From positions 58,969 to 93,933 of the forward strand of contig PMNA01000011.1 of the NCBI GenBank assembly GCA_003162055.1: a DNA stretch of 34,965 nt, in the 5' to 3' direction. The DNA comes from Actinomycetota bacterium. Its GTDB lineage: Bacteria > Actinomycetota > Thermoleophilia > Gaiellales > Gaiellaceae. Position 1 is the stretch's first letter. The number at the start of each line of letters is the position of its first letter. The notes beneath the pieces are model-generated. The model was not told where the DNA came from. It made no database searches and was given only the letters and a program-made list of their open reading frames with translations. The position numbers and the translations under genes were made by a program. Shown piece by piece: positions 16,333 to 25,081 of the stretch.

Positions 16333-18201
16333 ATGCACACCACACCTAGACAAGGGAGCACCATGCACCAACAGAGCAAGACGCGCCTCCCGGCACCTAG
16401 AAGACGCATAATCACGCTTCTCCTAGTCGTCGCTACGGCCGTTACCTTCGTTGCTGTCGCCGGCCTGCTGGCCGGTTGCGGCAGCTCAAAGAAGAATACG
16501 ACGACGACAACTGGTGCCGCTGGGGCCGTGACCCCGGCTCCGCCGCTGAACACGCATGGAAAAAAAGGCGGGTCGATGACCATCCTGCTGTCCGGCGATG
16601 TCGACAGCATGGATCCGGGTTATGCGTACTACGCGCTCGACTATGAGATCGTCTACGCAACCCAGCGGCCGTTGTACGGTTACAAGGCGGACAGCAACAC
16701 GGTTGTTCCCGACCTTGCCAGCGCCATGCCGATCGTATCGAAGGACGGCAAGACGGTAACTGTCCACATCAGGTCGGGCGTTCACTACAGCCCGCCGGTT
16801 AACCGCGAAGTGACCTCGGCGGACGTCAAGTACGCGATCGAGCGTGGTTTCGCCGGAAACGTCGCCAACGGCTACGCCACGAGCTACTTCTCCGTTCTCC
16901 AGGGCGCACCGAAGGCACTGGCCGCGACCCCTGCCAAGGTGTCGATACCTGGAATCGAGACACCGGACAAGACCACACTGGTCTTCCATCTCACTCAACC
17001 GTCGGGTGCTTTCATCGGCGCTCTGGTGATGCCGCTGACCGCTCCGGTACCGGAGGAGTATGCGAAGCAGTTTGACGCTGCTGCGTCGTCGACCTACGGC
17101 CAGCACGTCGTCGCGACCGGCCCGTACATGGTCGCCAACGACGCGTCGGGCAACATCAAGGTCGGATGGAACCCAGGTACGTTCATCCACCTCGTCAGGA
17201 ACCCGAACTGGAAAGCGAGCACCGACTTCCGGCCCGCCTACCTCGACACGATCAACTACAAGGAAGGCGTATCGGATCCGACGGTCATGACTCGCCAGAT
17301 CCTCGCCGGTAGTGCTGACGCGAACGGCGACGCACCGCCTTCGCCGCCCGAGCTGCGATCGATCCTCAGCAACCCGACGCAGAAGAAGCAGCTCTTCTTC
17401 ATTCCGGTCAGCGGTAGCCGCTACGTGGCTTTGAACACGTCGAAGGCACCGTTCAACAACGTGAACGTGCGGCGCGCAGTCGCCTACGTGCTCGATCGAA
17501 GGGCGATGCGGCTTACCCGCGGCGGCCCGGTCGACGGCGTGATCGCCACCCACTTCATCGACCCGAGCTTTGCTGGTCTCGGATTCGAAGCGGGCGGCGG
17601 GTACTCGAACCCGTTCGCTACCCCGAACGACGCCGGTAGCGTGCCGAAGGCACAGGCCGAGCTGAAGAAGGCCGGCTTTGCCGACGGCATGTTCAAGGGC
17701 CCGACGGTGACCATGGTCTCCGACAACACGCCTCCTGGCTCGAACACCGCCAAGGTTGTTGCCGCCGACTTGGCCAAGATCGGCTTCAAGGTGAAGAACA
17801 TCTCCGTTCTCCACCAGACGATGTACTCGAAGTTCTGCAGCGTTCCGAAGAACGCGCCCAACATCTGCCCGAACGTGGGCTGGTTGCAGGACTTCAAGGA
17901 TGTTCAGACGATCATGGACGTTCCGTTCAACGGCAAGAGCATCGCGCCGGCGAACTCGAGCAACTGGCCGCAGTTGAACGATCCCACGATCAATGCAGCC
18001 ATGGAAGCCGCAGCGAAGCTGACCAACGCGAAGGCTCGTTACGACGCGTGGGGCAAGATCGACAAGGAGGTCACGCTCACGGCGGCCGCAGTTCCTTGGG
18101 TTTGGGAGAACTTCCCGACGCTCTTCTCGTCGAAGGTTGTTCCGCAACTCCAGACCTGGAACGAAGGCGCTCCGGACGTGAACTGGATCTCAGTCAAGTA
18201 G
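16333..18201 (+). CDS. Solute-binding lipoprotein, SBP family 5
   Basis: This 622-residue extracellular binding protein delivers ligand to the permeases. A basic N-terminus, hydrophobic stretch and lipobox LLAGC (Cys49 from the first ATG) show that it is a lipoprotein, followed by a Thr/Ala-rich linker. The family 5 domain follows, with MTILLSGDVDSMDPGYAYY, PDLASAMPIVSKDGKTVTVH, and ADVKYAIERGF. Dipeptides, oligopeptides, nickel and sugars are all ligands in this family, and the pocket cannot be read here. ATG 16333 (GGGAGG 11 bases upstream) and ATG 16363 (GGGAG four bases upstream) are both possible starts. It sits between the two permease genes, which is an unusual order. Confidence 0.93.
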   Translation: MHTTPRQGSTMHQQSKTRLPAPRRRIITLLLVVATAVTFVAVAGLLAGCGSSKKNTTTTTGAAGAVTPAPPLNTHGKKGGSMTILLSGDVDSMDPGYAYYALDYEIVYATQRPLYGYKADSNTVVPDLASAMPIVSKDGKTVTVHIRSGVHYSPPVNREVTSADVKYAIERGFAGNVANGYATSYFSVLQGAPKALAATPAKVSIPGIETPDKTTLVFHLTQPSGAFIGALVMPLTAPVPEEYAKQFDAAASSTYGQHVVATGPYMVANDASGNIKVGWNPGTFIHLVRNPNWKASTDFRPAYLDTINYKEGVSDPTVMTRQILAGSADANGDAPPSPPELRSILSNPTQKKQLFFIPVSGSRYVALNTSKAPFNNVNVRRAVAYVLDRRAMRLTRGGPVDGVIATHFIDPSFAGLGFEAGGGYSNPFATPNDAGSVPKAQAELKKAGFADGMFKGPTVTMVSDNTPPGSNTAKVVAADLAKIGFKVKNISVLHQTMYSKFCSVPKNAPNICPNVGWLQDFKDVQTIMDVPFNGKSIAPANSSNWPQLNDPTINAAMEAAAKLTNAKARYDAWGKIDKEVTLTAAAVPWVWENFPTLFSSKVVPQLQTWNEGAPDVNWISVK

Positions 18202-18207
18202 GAACGA

Positions 18208-19287
18208 GTGACGACAGAGAATCACGAGTCAGTGGGGACCGCCCCCCGAGCCCAGGGCTCGGGGGGCGGTCCCCTGCCCGCGCTCGGAAGGGCGTTCCGC
18301 GGGCTGGCGAACTTCGTCAACTCGTCGCTGTTCCGCTACGTCGTTCGCCGCATCCTCTGGGGAGTCGTGCTGCTCGTAATCGTCAGCGCGCTCACCTTCA
18401 TCATCTTCTATCTGTTCCCGTCGGCCGATCCGGCTCGGCTCCGTGCCGGTCGCAATCCCAACCCCGCTGCGGTTGCCGCCATCCGGCACTCGCTCAATCT
18501 CGACAAGCCGGTTTACCTGCAGTACTGGCTCTATATGAAGAACCTCGTCCTTCATTTCGACCTCGGTTTTTCGTACTACAACCAACAGGCGGTACGTACT
18601 CAGATATTCCAGCGGCTACCGGTGACTGCCGAGCTCGCTCTTGGCGCCTTCGTGCTCTGGATGCTGATCGGAATTCCGATCGGGATCATCTCGGCGATCA
18701 GGCCGCGTAGCGTGCTCGACAGAATGACCATGAGTGGATCGCTCGTCGCGATATCCGCTCCTGTTTACTGGCTTGGTCTCGTCGCGTTGTTCCTCTTCGC
18801 GAAGGACATCGGCATCATCCACCTCCTCCCGGGCTCCGGTTCCTACGTCGCCATCACCAAGGATCCAGGCGCCTGGTTTGGGTCGATGATCCTTCCCTGG
18901 TTCGTGCTTGCGGCTTCCTTCGCGGCGTTCTACGCGCGCATGGTCCGGGCCCAAGTGAGAGAGACCATGAGCGAAGATTTCATCCGTACCGCGCGAGCCA
19001 AAGGGCTCTCCGAGCGGCGCGTGATCTTCCGACACGGTTTGCGAGCGGCGCTGACACCGGTCGTCACGATGGCGGGTCTCGACCTGAGTGGGCTGCTAGG
19101 CGGGGCGATCCTCACCGAGACTGTCTTCAACATCCCGGGCGTCGGGCGTTATGCGTACGACGCGATCGTCAACGCAGACTTTCCGCCCATCCAGGGCACG
19201 GTTCTGTTCAGTGCCTTCTTTATCATCACGGCGAACATCATCGTCGACGTCATTTATGCCTTCCTCGACCCACGCGTCCGCTACTAG
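18208..19287 (+). CDS. Peptide-type ABC transporter permease, DppB/OppB family
   Basis: The second permease (359 residues). About 45 hydrophilic residues, rich in Gly and Pro, precede the first membrane helix, followed by FRYVVRRILWGVVLLVIVSA, LRAGRNPNPAAVAAIRHSLNLDKP, YLQYWLYMKNLVLHFDLGFS, and five more membrane segments. The EAA loop reads FIRTARAKGLSERRVIFRHG, and ETVFNIPGVGRYAYDAI and FLDPRVRY are typical late motifs. GTG 18208 is preceded by AGGAACGAG. No in-frame ATG, GTG or TTG occurs between the palindrome and the first helix, so this start is probably correct. The N-terminal extension is encoded largely by a perfect palindrome at 18234-18274. Confidence 0.92.
   Translation: MTTENHESVGTAPRAQGSGGGPLPALGRAFRGLANFVNSSLFRYVVRRILWGVVLLVIVSALTFIIFYLFPSADPARLRAGRNPNPAAVAAIRHSLNLDKPVYLQYWLYMKNLVLHFDLGFSYYNQQAVRTQIFQRLPVTAELALGAFVLWMLIGIPIGIISAIRPRSVLDRMTMSGSLVAISAPVYWLGLVALFLFAKDIGIIHLLPGSGSYVAITKDPGAWFGSMILPWFVLAASFAAFYARMVRAQVRETMSEDFIRTARAKGLSERRVIFRHGLRAALTPVVTMAGLDLSGLLGGAILTETVFNIPGVGRYAYDAIVNADFPPIQGTVLFSAFFIITANIIVDVIYAFLDPRVRY
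18234..18274. repeat. Perfect 41-nt palindrome at the start of the OppB-type gene
   Basis: Twenty bases (18234-18253) are exactly complementary to 18255-18274 around a single central A. The stem is almost entirely G and C. It lies 33 bases after the binding-protein stop and begins 26 bases into the downstream permease gene, so it is translated. No T-run follows, so it is not a standard terminator. It would fold into a very stable RNA hairpin. Confidence 0.9.
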
Positions 19288-19300
19288 TGATTCCGTCCAA

Positions 19301-20329
19301 GTGAGCTCCCTACTAGAGATCCACGATCTGCACGTTTCCTTCCGTACGCGCGACGGGGATGTGCACGCCGTCGAGGGCGCCGAGCTTTCGGTAGACCGCG
19401 GCAGCACGCTCGGGATTGTGGGTGAGTCGGGCTCTGGGAAGAGCGTGACAGCGTTGACCGTGATGGGCTTGACGCGGTTTCCGAACGCCACTATCTCGGG
19501 TGAGATCATCTTCGAGGGCACCGACCTGGTGAAGTTGCCGAACAACCAGATGCAGAGCGTGCGCGGGAAACGGATCGCGATGATCTTCCAGGATCCGCTC
19601 TCCTCGCTTCATCCGCTGTTCAAGATCGGCTGGCAGATAGTCGAGGCGATCCAGGCTCACGAAGACGTATCGAAGGCCACCGCTCGCAAGCGAGCGATCG
19701 AGGCGCTGCGCGAGGTCGGGATTCCGAGCCCCGAGAAGCGCATCGACAGCTATCCGCACGAGCTTTCCGGCGGCATGCGCCAGCGGGCAATGATCGCAAT
19801 GGCGCTCGTGCTCAAACCGGATGTTCTCATCGCCGACGAGCCCACGACAGCGCTCGACGTGACCGTGCAGGCACAGATCCTCGACCTGATCCGCCGTTTG
19901 AAGGACGAGTACCAGACCGCGATCGTGATGATCACCCACGACCTCGGCGTGATCGCAGAGCTCGCCGATGAGGTGGCGGTGATGTATGCCGGACGCGTGA
20001 TGGAACGCACCTCGCGCGAGAGGCTGTTCACCGTTCCTGAGCTCCCATATACCTGGGGGCTGATGCGTTCGATCCCGCGCCTGGACGCGCCGCGGCCGGG
20101 CCGGCTCGATTCGATCGCCGGCTTGCCGCCGAGCCTCATCCATCTACCCTCTGGCTGTCCCTTCCATCCACGCTGTCCCTATGTGATGGACGTCTGTCTG
20201 AAGGTCGAGCCGAAACTAGAACAATCCGAGCCCGGGCATCTGGTCGCCTGTCACCTCCAGGTGGAGGAACGAAGGCGACTCGGTCGCGAACTCGTTAGCC
20301 AACATGGCTCCCGAAGCGATGAGCGATAG
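19301..20329 (+). CDS. Peptide-type ABC transporter ATPase, DppD/OppD family
   Basis: A 342-residue ATP-binding subunit that powers import. It has Walker A GESGSGKS, the Q-loop IFQDPLSSLHPLFKIG, signature LSGGMRQRAMIAMAL and Walker B VLIADEPTTALDVTVQ with H-loop VMITHDLGV. A C-terminal oligopeptide-transporter extension carries the Cys-rich GCPFHPRCPYVMDVC. The frame is open into the upstream gene, but GTG 19301 is the only sensible start, 13 bases beyond the OppB stop. Its ribosome-binding site is weak, suggesting dependence on upstream translation. The 3' end overlaps the next ATPase gene by 26 bases. Confidence 0.93.
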   Translation: MSSLLEIHDLHVSFRTRDGDVHAVEGAELSVDRGSTLGIVGESGSGKSVTALTVMGLTRFPNATISGEIIFEGTDLVKLPNNQMQSVRGKRIAMIFQDPLSSLHPLFKIGWQIVEAIQAHEDVSKATARKRAIEALREVGIPSPEKRIDSYPHELSGGMRQRAMIAMALVLKPDVLIADEPTTALDVTVQAQILDLIRRLKDEYQTAIVMITHDLGVIAELADEVAVMYAGRVMERTSRERLFTVPELPYTWGLMRSIPRLDAPRPGRLDSIAGLPPSLIHLPSGCPFHPRCPYVMDVCLKVEPKLEQSEPGHLVACHLQVEERRRLGRELVSQHGSRSDER

Positions 20330-21401
20330 ACCACACACCAACTCCGCGAATCCCGGCCCAAGCGAGCCGAGTGGCTCCGACGACCTGATTGTCGTACGCG
20401 GCTTGACCAAGCACTTCGCGCTCACGCGCGGTGTCATCCTCAGTCACCAGCTCGGGCAGGTGCACGCGGTGGATGATGTCTCGCTCGAAGTGAAGCGAGG
20501 AGAGACGCTCGGACTGGTGGGTGAGACCGGCTGCGGGAAGTCGACTCTCGCGCGCCTCGTCACTCGCCTGATCGAGCCCACCAGCGGGCAGATCGTCTAC
20601 GACGGGCAGGACATCACCGGCTGGTCGAGGCGCCAGCTGCGACCGCTCAGGCGCGACATGCAAATCATCCTTCAGGATCCTTACTCCGCGCTGAACCCGC
20701 GCCGTCCGGTGGGCGCGATCATCGGCGAGCCGCTGCGCATTCACAAGCTCGGCTCGAAGGTGGAGCGGCGAAGTCGCGTGCGCGAGGTCATGGAAATGGT
20801 CGGGCTCAACCCCGAGCACTACAACCGCTACCCGTACGAGTTCTCCGGCGGCCAGCGGCAGCGCATCGGCGTCGCCCGGGCGATCGTGACCAAGCCAGAG
20901 CTGATCCTGGCCGACGAGCCGGTCTCGGCGCTGGACGTCTCGATTCAGGCGCAGGTACTGAACCTGCTCGAAGACCTGCGCGACGAGATGGGTTTGACAC
21001 TGCTGTTCATCGCCCACGATCTCTCGGTCGTACGCCACGTCTCCGATCGCATCGCCGTCATGTACCTGGGCAAGATCGTCGAGCTGGCGCCGCCCGAGAC
21101 GCTCTGCTCACACCCCAAGCACCCGTACTCCGGTGCCCTGCTGTCGGCGGTGCCGGTTGCGACCGCCGAGGCCGAGGAGGCGCGTAGCCGGCGCATCATC
21201 CTGCATGGCGATCCGCCCAGTCCGGTCGATCCGCCGAGCGGCTGCCGTTTCCACACCCGCTGCCCGAAGGTGCAGCCGATCTGTAGCGAAGCGGAGCCGC
21301 CGCTGGAGCCGATAGGCCTCCCTGGACAGTTAGCCGCCTGCCACTTCCCCTTAACCGAGGAAGAGATCGAGCGCGCCATTCTCCGTCCGCGCGCGAGCTA
21401 G
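20304..21401 (+). CDS. Peptide-type ABC transporter ATPase, DppF/OppF family
   Basis: The second ATP-binding subunit (365 residues). It has Walker [27 protein letters not shown], signature [15 protein letters not shown], Walker [17 protein letters not shown] and H-loop LFIAHDLSV. The C-terminal region holds [15 protein letters not shown], parallel to the Cys motif of its partner. The pair forms a heterodimeric motor. ATG 20304 overlaps the upstream gene by 26 bases. ATG 20319 is a second in-frame possibility and would remove five residues. It is the last gene of the transport operon. meaB follows 29 bases later without an obvious terminator between. Confidence 0.94.
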   Translation: MAPEAMSDRPHTNSANPGPSEPSGSDDLIVVRGLTKHFALTRGVILSHQLGQVHAVDDVSLEVKRGETLGLVGETGCGKSTLARLVTRLIEPTSGQIVYDGQDITGWSRRQLRPLRRDMQIILQDPYSALNPRRPVGAIIGEPLRIHKLGSKVERRSRVREVMEMVGLNPEHYNRYPYEFSGGQRQRIGVARAIVTKPELILADEPVSALDVSIQAQVLNLLEDLRDEMGLTLLFIAHDLSVVRHVSDRIAVMYLGKIVELAPPETLCSHPKHPYSGALLSAVPVATAEAEEARSRRIILHGDPPSPVDPPSGCRFHTRCPKVQPICSEAEPPLEPIGLPGQLAACHFPLTEEEIERAILRPRAS

Positions 21402-21430
21402 TCGAAGCGCTCCCCGCTAAAGTCACTCCC

Positions 21431-22384
21431 GTGGCCAGACGGCGATCGTGGACGGCTGTGGAGCTCGCGAAGGGCGTGCGGGCGGGCGACAAGCTCGCGC
21501 TTGCGCGGGCGCTGAGCGTGGTCGAGCGCGGGGGAGAAGTGGCCGAGCAACTGGTGCGCGATCTCTATCCCGATTGCGGCGGCGCCTACACGATCGGCGT
21601 CACGGGCCCGCCCGGCGTAGGGAAGTCGACCTTGATCGGCGCGCTCGTCAAGCACGTGCGAGAGCTGGGGCGTAGCGTCGGCGTGGTCTCGGTCGACCCT
21701 TCCAGCCCGTTCAGCAAGGGGGCGCTGCTCGGAGACCGGATCCGCCTCAGCGAGCACTTCCTCGATCCCGAGGTCTTCATCCGCTCGATGGGCACCCGCG
21801 GGCATCCGGGCGGCCTGGCCGAGGCGACGCTCGAGGCCTTGCTGGTGCTCGATGCGGGCGGCCGCGAGTTGCTCTTCGTCGAGACGGCCGGAGTGGGGCA
21901 GAGCGAGGTCGCAGTGGCGGGGATCGCCGACACCGTCGTGCTCGTACTGATGCCCGGCTCGGGCGACTCGGTGCAGGCGCTCAAGGCCGGGGTGATGGAG
22001 ATACCGGACGTGATCGTGCTGAACAAGAGCGACCATACAAGTGCCGCCGCAACCCTCGCCGAGCTCAGGCAGGCGCTCTCGCTGGGCGCCGAGGAGGGGC
22101 CGCCGATCGTCAGCACGCAGGCTGCTGAGGGAACCGGCATCGATCTTCTCTGGCAAGCGATCGAGCAACATCGCGCCGCGCTCGAGCAGAGCGGAGGGCT
22201 CGCACTCAGGCGACGCGAGAACCTGCGCCGCGAGTTGCTCGACCTGGCCGCCAGCCGCATGCGCCGCGAGCTCGAGCAGGCCAGCGCCGACGACCCCGAA
22301 CTGGATGAACTGATTGACGCGGTTGCCGAGAAGCGCCTCGATCCGCTGAGTGCGGTACGCGCGCTTAGAGCTCGCCTAGGCTAA
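21431..22384 (+). CDS. meaB: MeaB/ArgK-type GTPase, methylmalonyl-CoA mutase chaperone
   Basis: MeaB is a G3E P-loop GTPase that protects and gates cofactor loading of B12-dependent methylmalonyl-CoA mutase. The 317-residue protein has Walker A GPPGVGKST (residues 59-67), the switch region VSVDPSSPFSKGALLGDRIR, the hallmark HPGGLAEAT, FVETAGVGQSEVAVAG and the guanine-specificity motif NKSD, followed by the helical dimerisation arm. The start is a GTG at 21431. No mutase gene lies in the window, so the link to propionate or branched-chain metabolism is inferred from family knowledge. It may be read through from the transport operon, and its stop lies 11 bases from the convergent phosphate transporter. 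Confidence 0.93.
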   Translation: MARRRSWTAVELAKGVRAGDKLALARALSVVERGGEVAEQLVRDLYPDCGGAYTIGVTGPPGVGKSTLIGALVKHVRELGRSVGVVSVDPSSPFSKGALLGDRIRLSEHFLDPEVFIRSMGTRGHPGGLAEATLEALLVLDAGGRELLFVETAGVGQSEVAVAGIADTVVLVLMPGSGDSVQALKAGVMEIPDVIVLNKSDHTSAAATLAELRQALSLGAEEGPPIVSTQAAEGTGIDLLWQAIEQHRAALEQSGGLALRRRENLRRELLDLAASRMRRELEQASADDPELDELIDAVAEKRLDPLSAVRALRARLG

Positions 22385-22395
22385 ACGGCGGAGGG

Positions 22396-23544
22396 TCAGG
22401 TCGTCGGGCTGCTGGCTTCCGGCTCGAGCACCTCGACCTTGCCGGCAGCCAGGTGCAGCTTACGGGCGTATAGGGCAAGAGCTACGGCGGCGGCGGCTAC
22501 GGCCAGGGCGAAGAAGACACCGCCGGGAAGCCTGGTCAAGACCTCGACGCCCGCGCCGACGAGCGCTGCGCAGGGGATGGTGATCAGCCAGGCAGCGACG
22601 ATATTGCCGGCCACGCCCCAGCGAACGGCTGAAAGCCGCGAGCCGGCCGCTCCCGCTCCGAGCACCGAGCTGGAGACCGTGTGGGTGGTTGATACCGGAT
22701 AGCCGAGGTGCGCGGTTATCCAGAGCAAGCTTCCGGCCGTCACTTCAGCCGCGAAAGCCTTTGGCGGCTCAAGCTTGGTTATCCTCTGGCCGACCGTACG
22801 GATGATCCGCCAACCGCCGGCGTAGGTGCCGAGCGACATTGCCGTAGCGGCGCCGATGATGACCCAGATCGGTGGCCTGTGGTAGTTCGGATCGAGATGT
22901 CCCGAGGCGACCAGAGCCAAGGCGGCGATACCCATGGTCTTCTGAGCGTCATTCATGCCGTGGGTGAGAGCGAGCCAGCCCGAGGAGATCGGTTGCAGCC
23001 GCCGGAAAATGTGGTTGACGCGGTCAGGTCGCCGTTTGCGGATGATCCACAAGATGGCGAACATCACGAGCATCGCGCACGGAATCGCGAGCAGCGGCGC
23101 GATCAGTGACGGCGCGAGCACCTTTTCGTAGATCCCCTTCCAGATGACGACTCTGGCTCCGTTGGCGTGCAGGCCGAAGGCCGAGATGGCGGAGCCGAGC
23201 ATTCCTCCGATCAGAGCGTGGCTCGAGCTCGACGGCAGACCGAGATACCAGGTGATCAGGTTCCAGACGATCGCCCCGATCAATCCGGCGAGGATGATCT
23301 TTAGCCCTGATTCGCCCTCGAAGAGATGTTGATTGAGGATGCCCTTGGCGATCGTCGCTGCAACCTTGAAGGAGATAAAGGCTCCGGCGAAGTTGAGCGT
23401 TGCGGCCCAGATCACCGCCACGCGAGGACTCAGGGCCCGCGTTGAGACCGCGGTCGCAATCGAATTGGCCGTGTCGTGAAAGCCGTTGGTGAAGTCGAAC
23501 AGGAAGGCGATCGCCAAGACCGCTACTAGGGTGGTCCAGAGCAT
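22396..23544 (-). CDS. pit: PiT-family inorganic phosphate transporter
   Basis: A 382-residue integral membrane protein with about ten hydrophobic segments in two inverted halves. Each half carries the PiT signature: FLFDFTNGFHDTANSIATAVSTRALSP at the N-terminus (residues about 15-41) and LALTHGMNDAQKTMGIAALA in the second half. PiT proteins import metal-phosphate complexes with protons. LGLPSSSSHALIGGMLGSA and GYPVSTTHTVSSSVLGAG are further family marks. The ATG at 23544 shares one base with the upstream DUF47 stop (TGATG), so the two are translationally coupled, which is common for PiT/DUF47 pairs. Confidence 0.95.
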   Translation of the reverse strand: MLWTTLVAVLAIAFLFDFTNGFHDTANSIATAVSTRALSPRVAVIWAATLNFAGAFISFKVAATIAKGILNQHLFEGESGLKIILAGLIGAIVWNLITWYLGLPSSSSHALIGGMLGSAISAFGLHANGARVVIWKGIYEKVLAPSLIAPLLAIPCAMLVMFAILWIIRKRRPDRVNHIFRRLQPISSGWLALTHGMNDAQKTMGIAALALVASGHLDPNYHRPPIWVIIGAATAMSLGTYAGGWRIIRTVGQRITKLEPPKAFAAEVTAGSLLWITAHLGYPVSTTHTVSSSVLGAGAAGSRLSAVRWGVAGNIVAAWLITIPCAALVGAGVEVLTRLPGGVFFALAVAAAAVALALYARKLHLAAGKVEVLEPEASSPTT

Positions 23545-24164
23545 CAGCCGTTCTTAACGACGATGTTGCCGATTAGATGAGCAGCGGTCTCAGCCGAGTC
23601 AACCGCCGCCTCCAGCGCCTCAAAGATGTCCTTCCACTGGATGATCAATCTGGGCGAGACCTTGTCGTTCTCGAACAAAGCCCCGATCGCATCGCGGAGG
23701 ATTGCATCGCCCTCGTCTTCGAGCTTGTTGAGCGCGACGAGATGCTTGGACACGCCTCTTAGCCCGCGCAGATCGTGTAAAGCGTTTGCAAGATGCTCGG
23801 TCGAGCCGACCAGGACCCGGCACTGCTCGATCGCTTGTTCCATCGGGCTCTCGATGTGGTAGACGTCGATCAACTCGGAGGCGTCGTCGAGGTAGTCGAC
23901 GACGTTGTCGATCGCGCCGGCGAGTGAGTAGATGTCCTCTCGGTCGATCGGAGTGATGTACTGCGTATTGAGCAGTCCGATCAGTTCGGCGGTTATGTCG
24001 TCGCCCTTGTGCTCAAGATCGGTGACCGCGCTCTGTTCGACGGTTTCGTCGGGGATGCTGTTGAAACGCTTCTCCACGAGTCGCGCTGCATCGAGCGCAT
24101 TCTCACCGGCGCGGGTGAAGAGGTCGTAAAACTCATTTTGGCGTGGGACGAGAGAAAACCGCAT
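23544..24164 (-). CDS. DUF47/PhoU-like regulator of phosphate transport
   Basis: The 206-residue helical protein belongs to the DUF47 (YkaA, PhoU-like) family, which pairs with PiT transporters and is thought to modulate uptake. It starts MRFSLVPRQNEFYDLFTRAG and has the acidic metal-binding helices with LEHKGDDIT, PIDREDIYSLAGAIDNVVDYLDDA and KLEDEGDAI. The open frame extends further upstream, but ATG 24164 is chosen because AAGGAG lies six bases before it and the family begins there. It overlaps the pit start by one base and follows the regulator gene by 73 bases. Confidence 0.93.
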   Translation of the reverse strand: MRFSLVPRQNEFYDLFTRAGENALDAARLVEKRFNSIPDETVEQSAVTDLEHKGDDITAELIGLLNTQYITPIDREDIYSLAGAIDNVVDYLDDASELIDVYHIESPMEQAIEQCRVLVGSTEHLANALHDLRGLRGVSKHLVALNKLEDEGDAILRDAIGALFENDKVSPRLIIQWKDIFEALEAAVDSAETAAHLIGNIVVKNG

Positions 24165-24237
24165 CTCCAACTCCTTGCTCGGAGGGTCCGTCGCCCTCAC
24201 GCTAGTAGAGAGGCGGCGAGCGCGGGTTACGAAGCAG

Positions 24238-24927
24238 TTACAGAATGGCTACCGGCGCCTCGTCGGGCTTCGCGGCCTGGGCGATAAGGCGGTAGCCGAC
24301 GCCGGGCGTGGTGCGGATGCGAAGGTCTACGTCAGCCTGGGTGAGCTTGTCGCGAAGCCGCTTCACGTTGACATCGACCGAGCGGTCGCCGCGCACCATG
24401 CTGTAGCCCCAGACCTTGCGGTAGATGATCTCGCGCGGAACCGTCTCGCCTACTGTCTCGGCCAGCGCGAGCAGCACTCCGCGCTCGCGCTTGGTGAGCG
24501 GCAGGGGCTCGCCGTGCCAGCTCGCCTTACCGCTCGGGGAGAAGATCTTCAACTCGCCCAACTCGATCGCTTGCGAGGCGTGGCGCCGGCCGTGCCGCGC
24601 AGCGTTGCGTACGCGGGCGAGCAGCTCGCGATCGTCCATCGTTCCGTCGAGCACCTCGTCGGCGCCGGCATCGAGGAGCTCGCTGACGCGCGTCGACGAA
24701 GAGGAGCGAAGCCAGGCGACCAGCGGTCGACCGGGATAGTCCCGCAGCATCCGCGTGAGGAAATAGGGGTCGTCGGAGCGCGGATGAAAGACGATCACGT
24801 CGAATCGCTCGCAGAGAAGGAGGTGCTCGGCCTCGCCGCTGTGGTTCTTCACGGTGACCTCGCAACCGCCCGCCCCGAGCGCGCTGCACAGTCGATCGGC
24901 GTCCTCGGCCAGAACCAGGATGCGCAT
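24238..24927 (-). CDS. OmpR/PhoB-type regulator with degenerate receiver
   Basis: A 229-residue two-domain protein. The C-terminal winged helix (about residues 121-215, with LTKRERGVLLALAETVGE and RSVDVNVKRLRDKL) is a good OmpR/PhoB DNA-binding domain ending TTPGVGYRL. The N-terminal domain (about 1-115) has receiver-like periodicity, but the phospho-acceptor position is His48 in FDVIVFHP instead of Asp, and the conserved late Lys is replaced in DEVLDGTMD. Activation by ordinary phosphorylation therefore looks unlikely. There is no sensor kinase nearby. It stands upstream of and on the same strand as the DUF47 and pit genes, suggesting control of phosphate uptake. That is inference. Confidence 0.85.
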   Translation of the reverse strand: MRILVLAEDADRLCSALGAGGCEVTVKNHSGEAEHLLLCERFDVIVFHPRSDDPYFLTRMLRDYPGRPLVAWLRSSSSTRVSELLDAGADEVLDGTMDDRELLARVRNAARHGRRHASQAIELGELKIFSPSGKASWHGEPLPLTKRERGVLLALAETVGETVPREIIYRKVWGYSMVRGDRSVDVNVKRLRDKLTQADVDLRIRTTPGVGYRLIAQAAKPDEAPVAIL

Positions 24928-24983
24928 ACCGTCAGACTAACGACTGGCGAGCGCCAAGGACTGCAGTAGAGCTCGCTCGCAAG

Positions 24984-25027
24984 CTCTTCAGCAACTCTTA
25001 GCGGCGGCTCAGTCTTCTCTCAGCCTG
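24984..25027. promoter_or_regulatory. Four tandem TCAG-type repeats, candidate OmpR-family box
   Basis: In the divergent gap upstream of the regulator, four units with core T(C/T)AG start at 24988, 24998, 25009 and 25020, spaced 10, 11 and 11 bases, each preceded by pyrimidines. Direct repeats at about 11 bp are how PhoB/PhoP-type winged-helix dimers bind. They could serve autoregulation of the regulator gene, the divergent small gene, or both. Confidence 0.4.
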
Positions 25028-25081
25028 ATCGGGGACCATGACAGCAGGAAGTGCGCCTTCGGCCGAAAAGAGGATTCTGAG

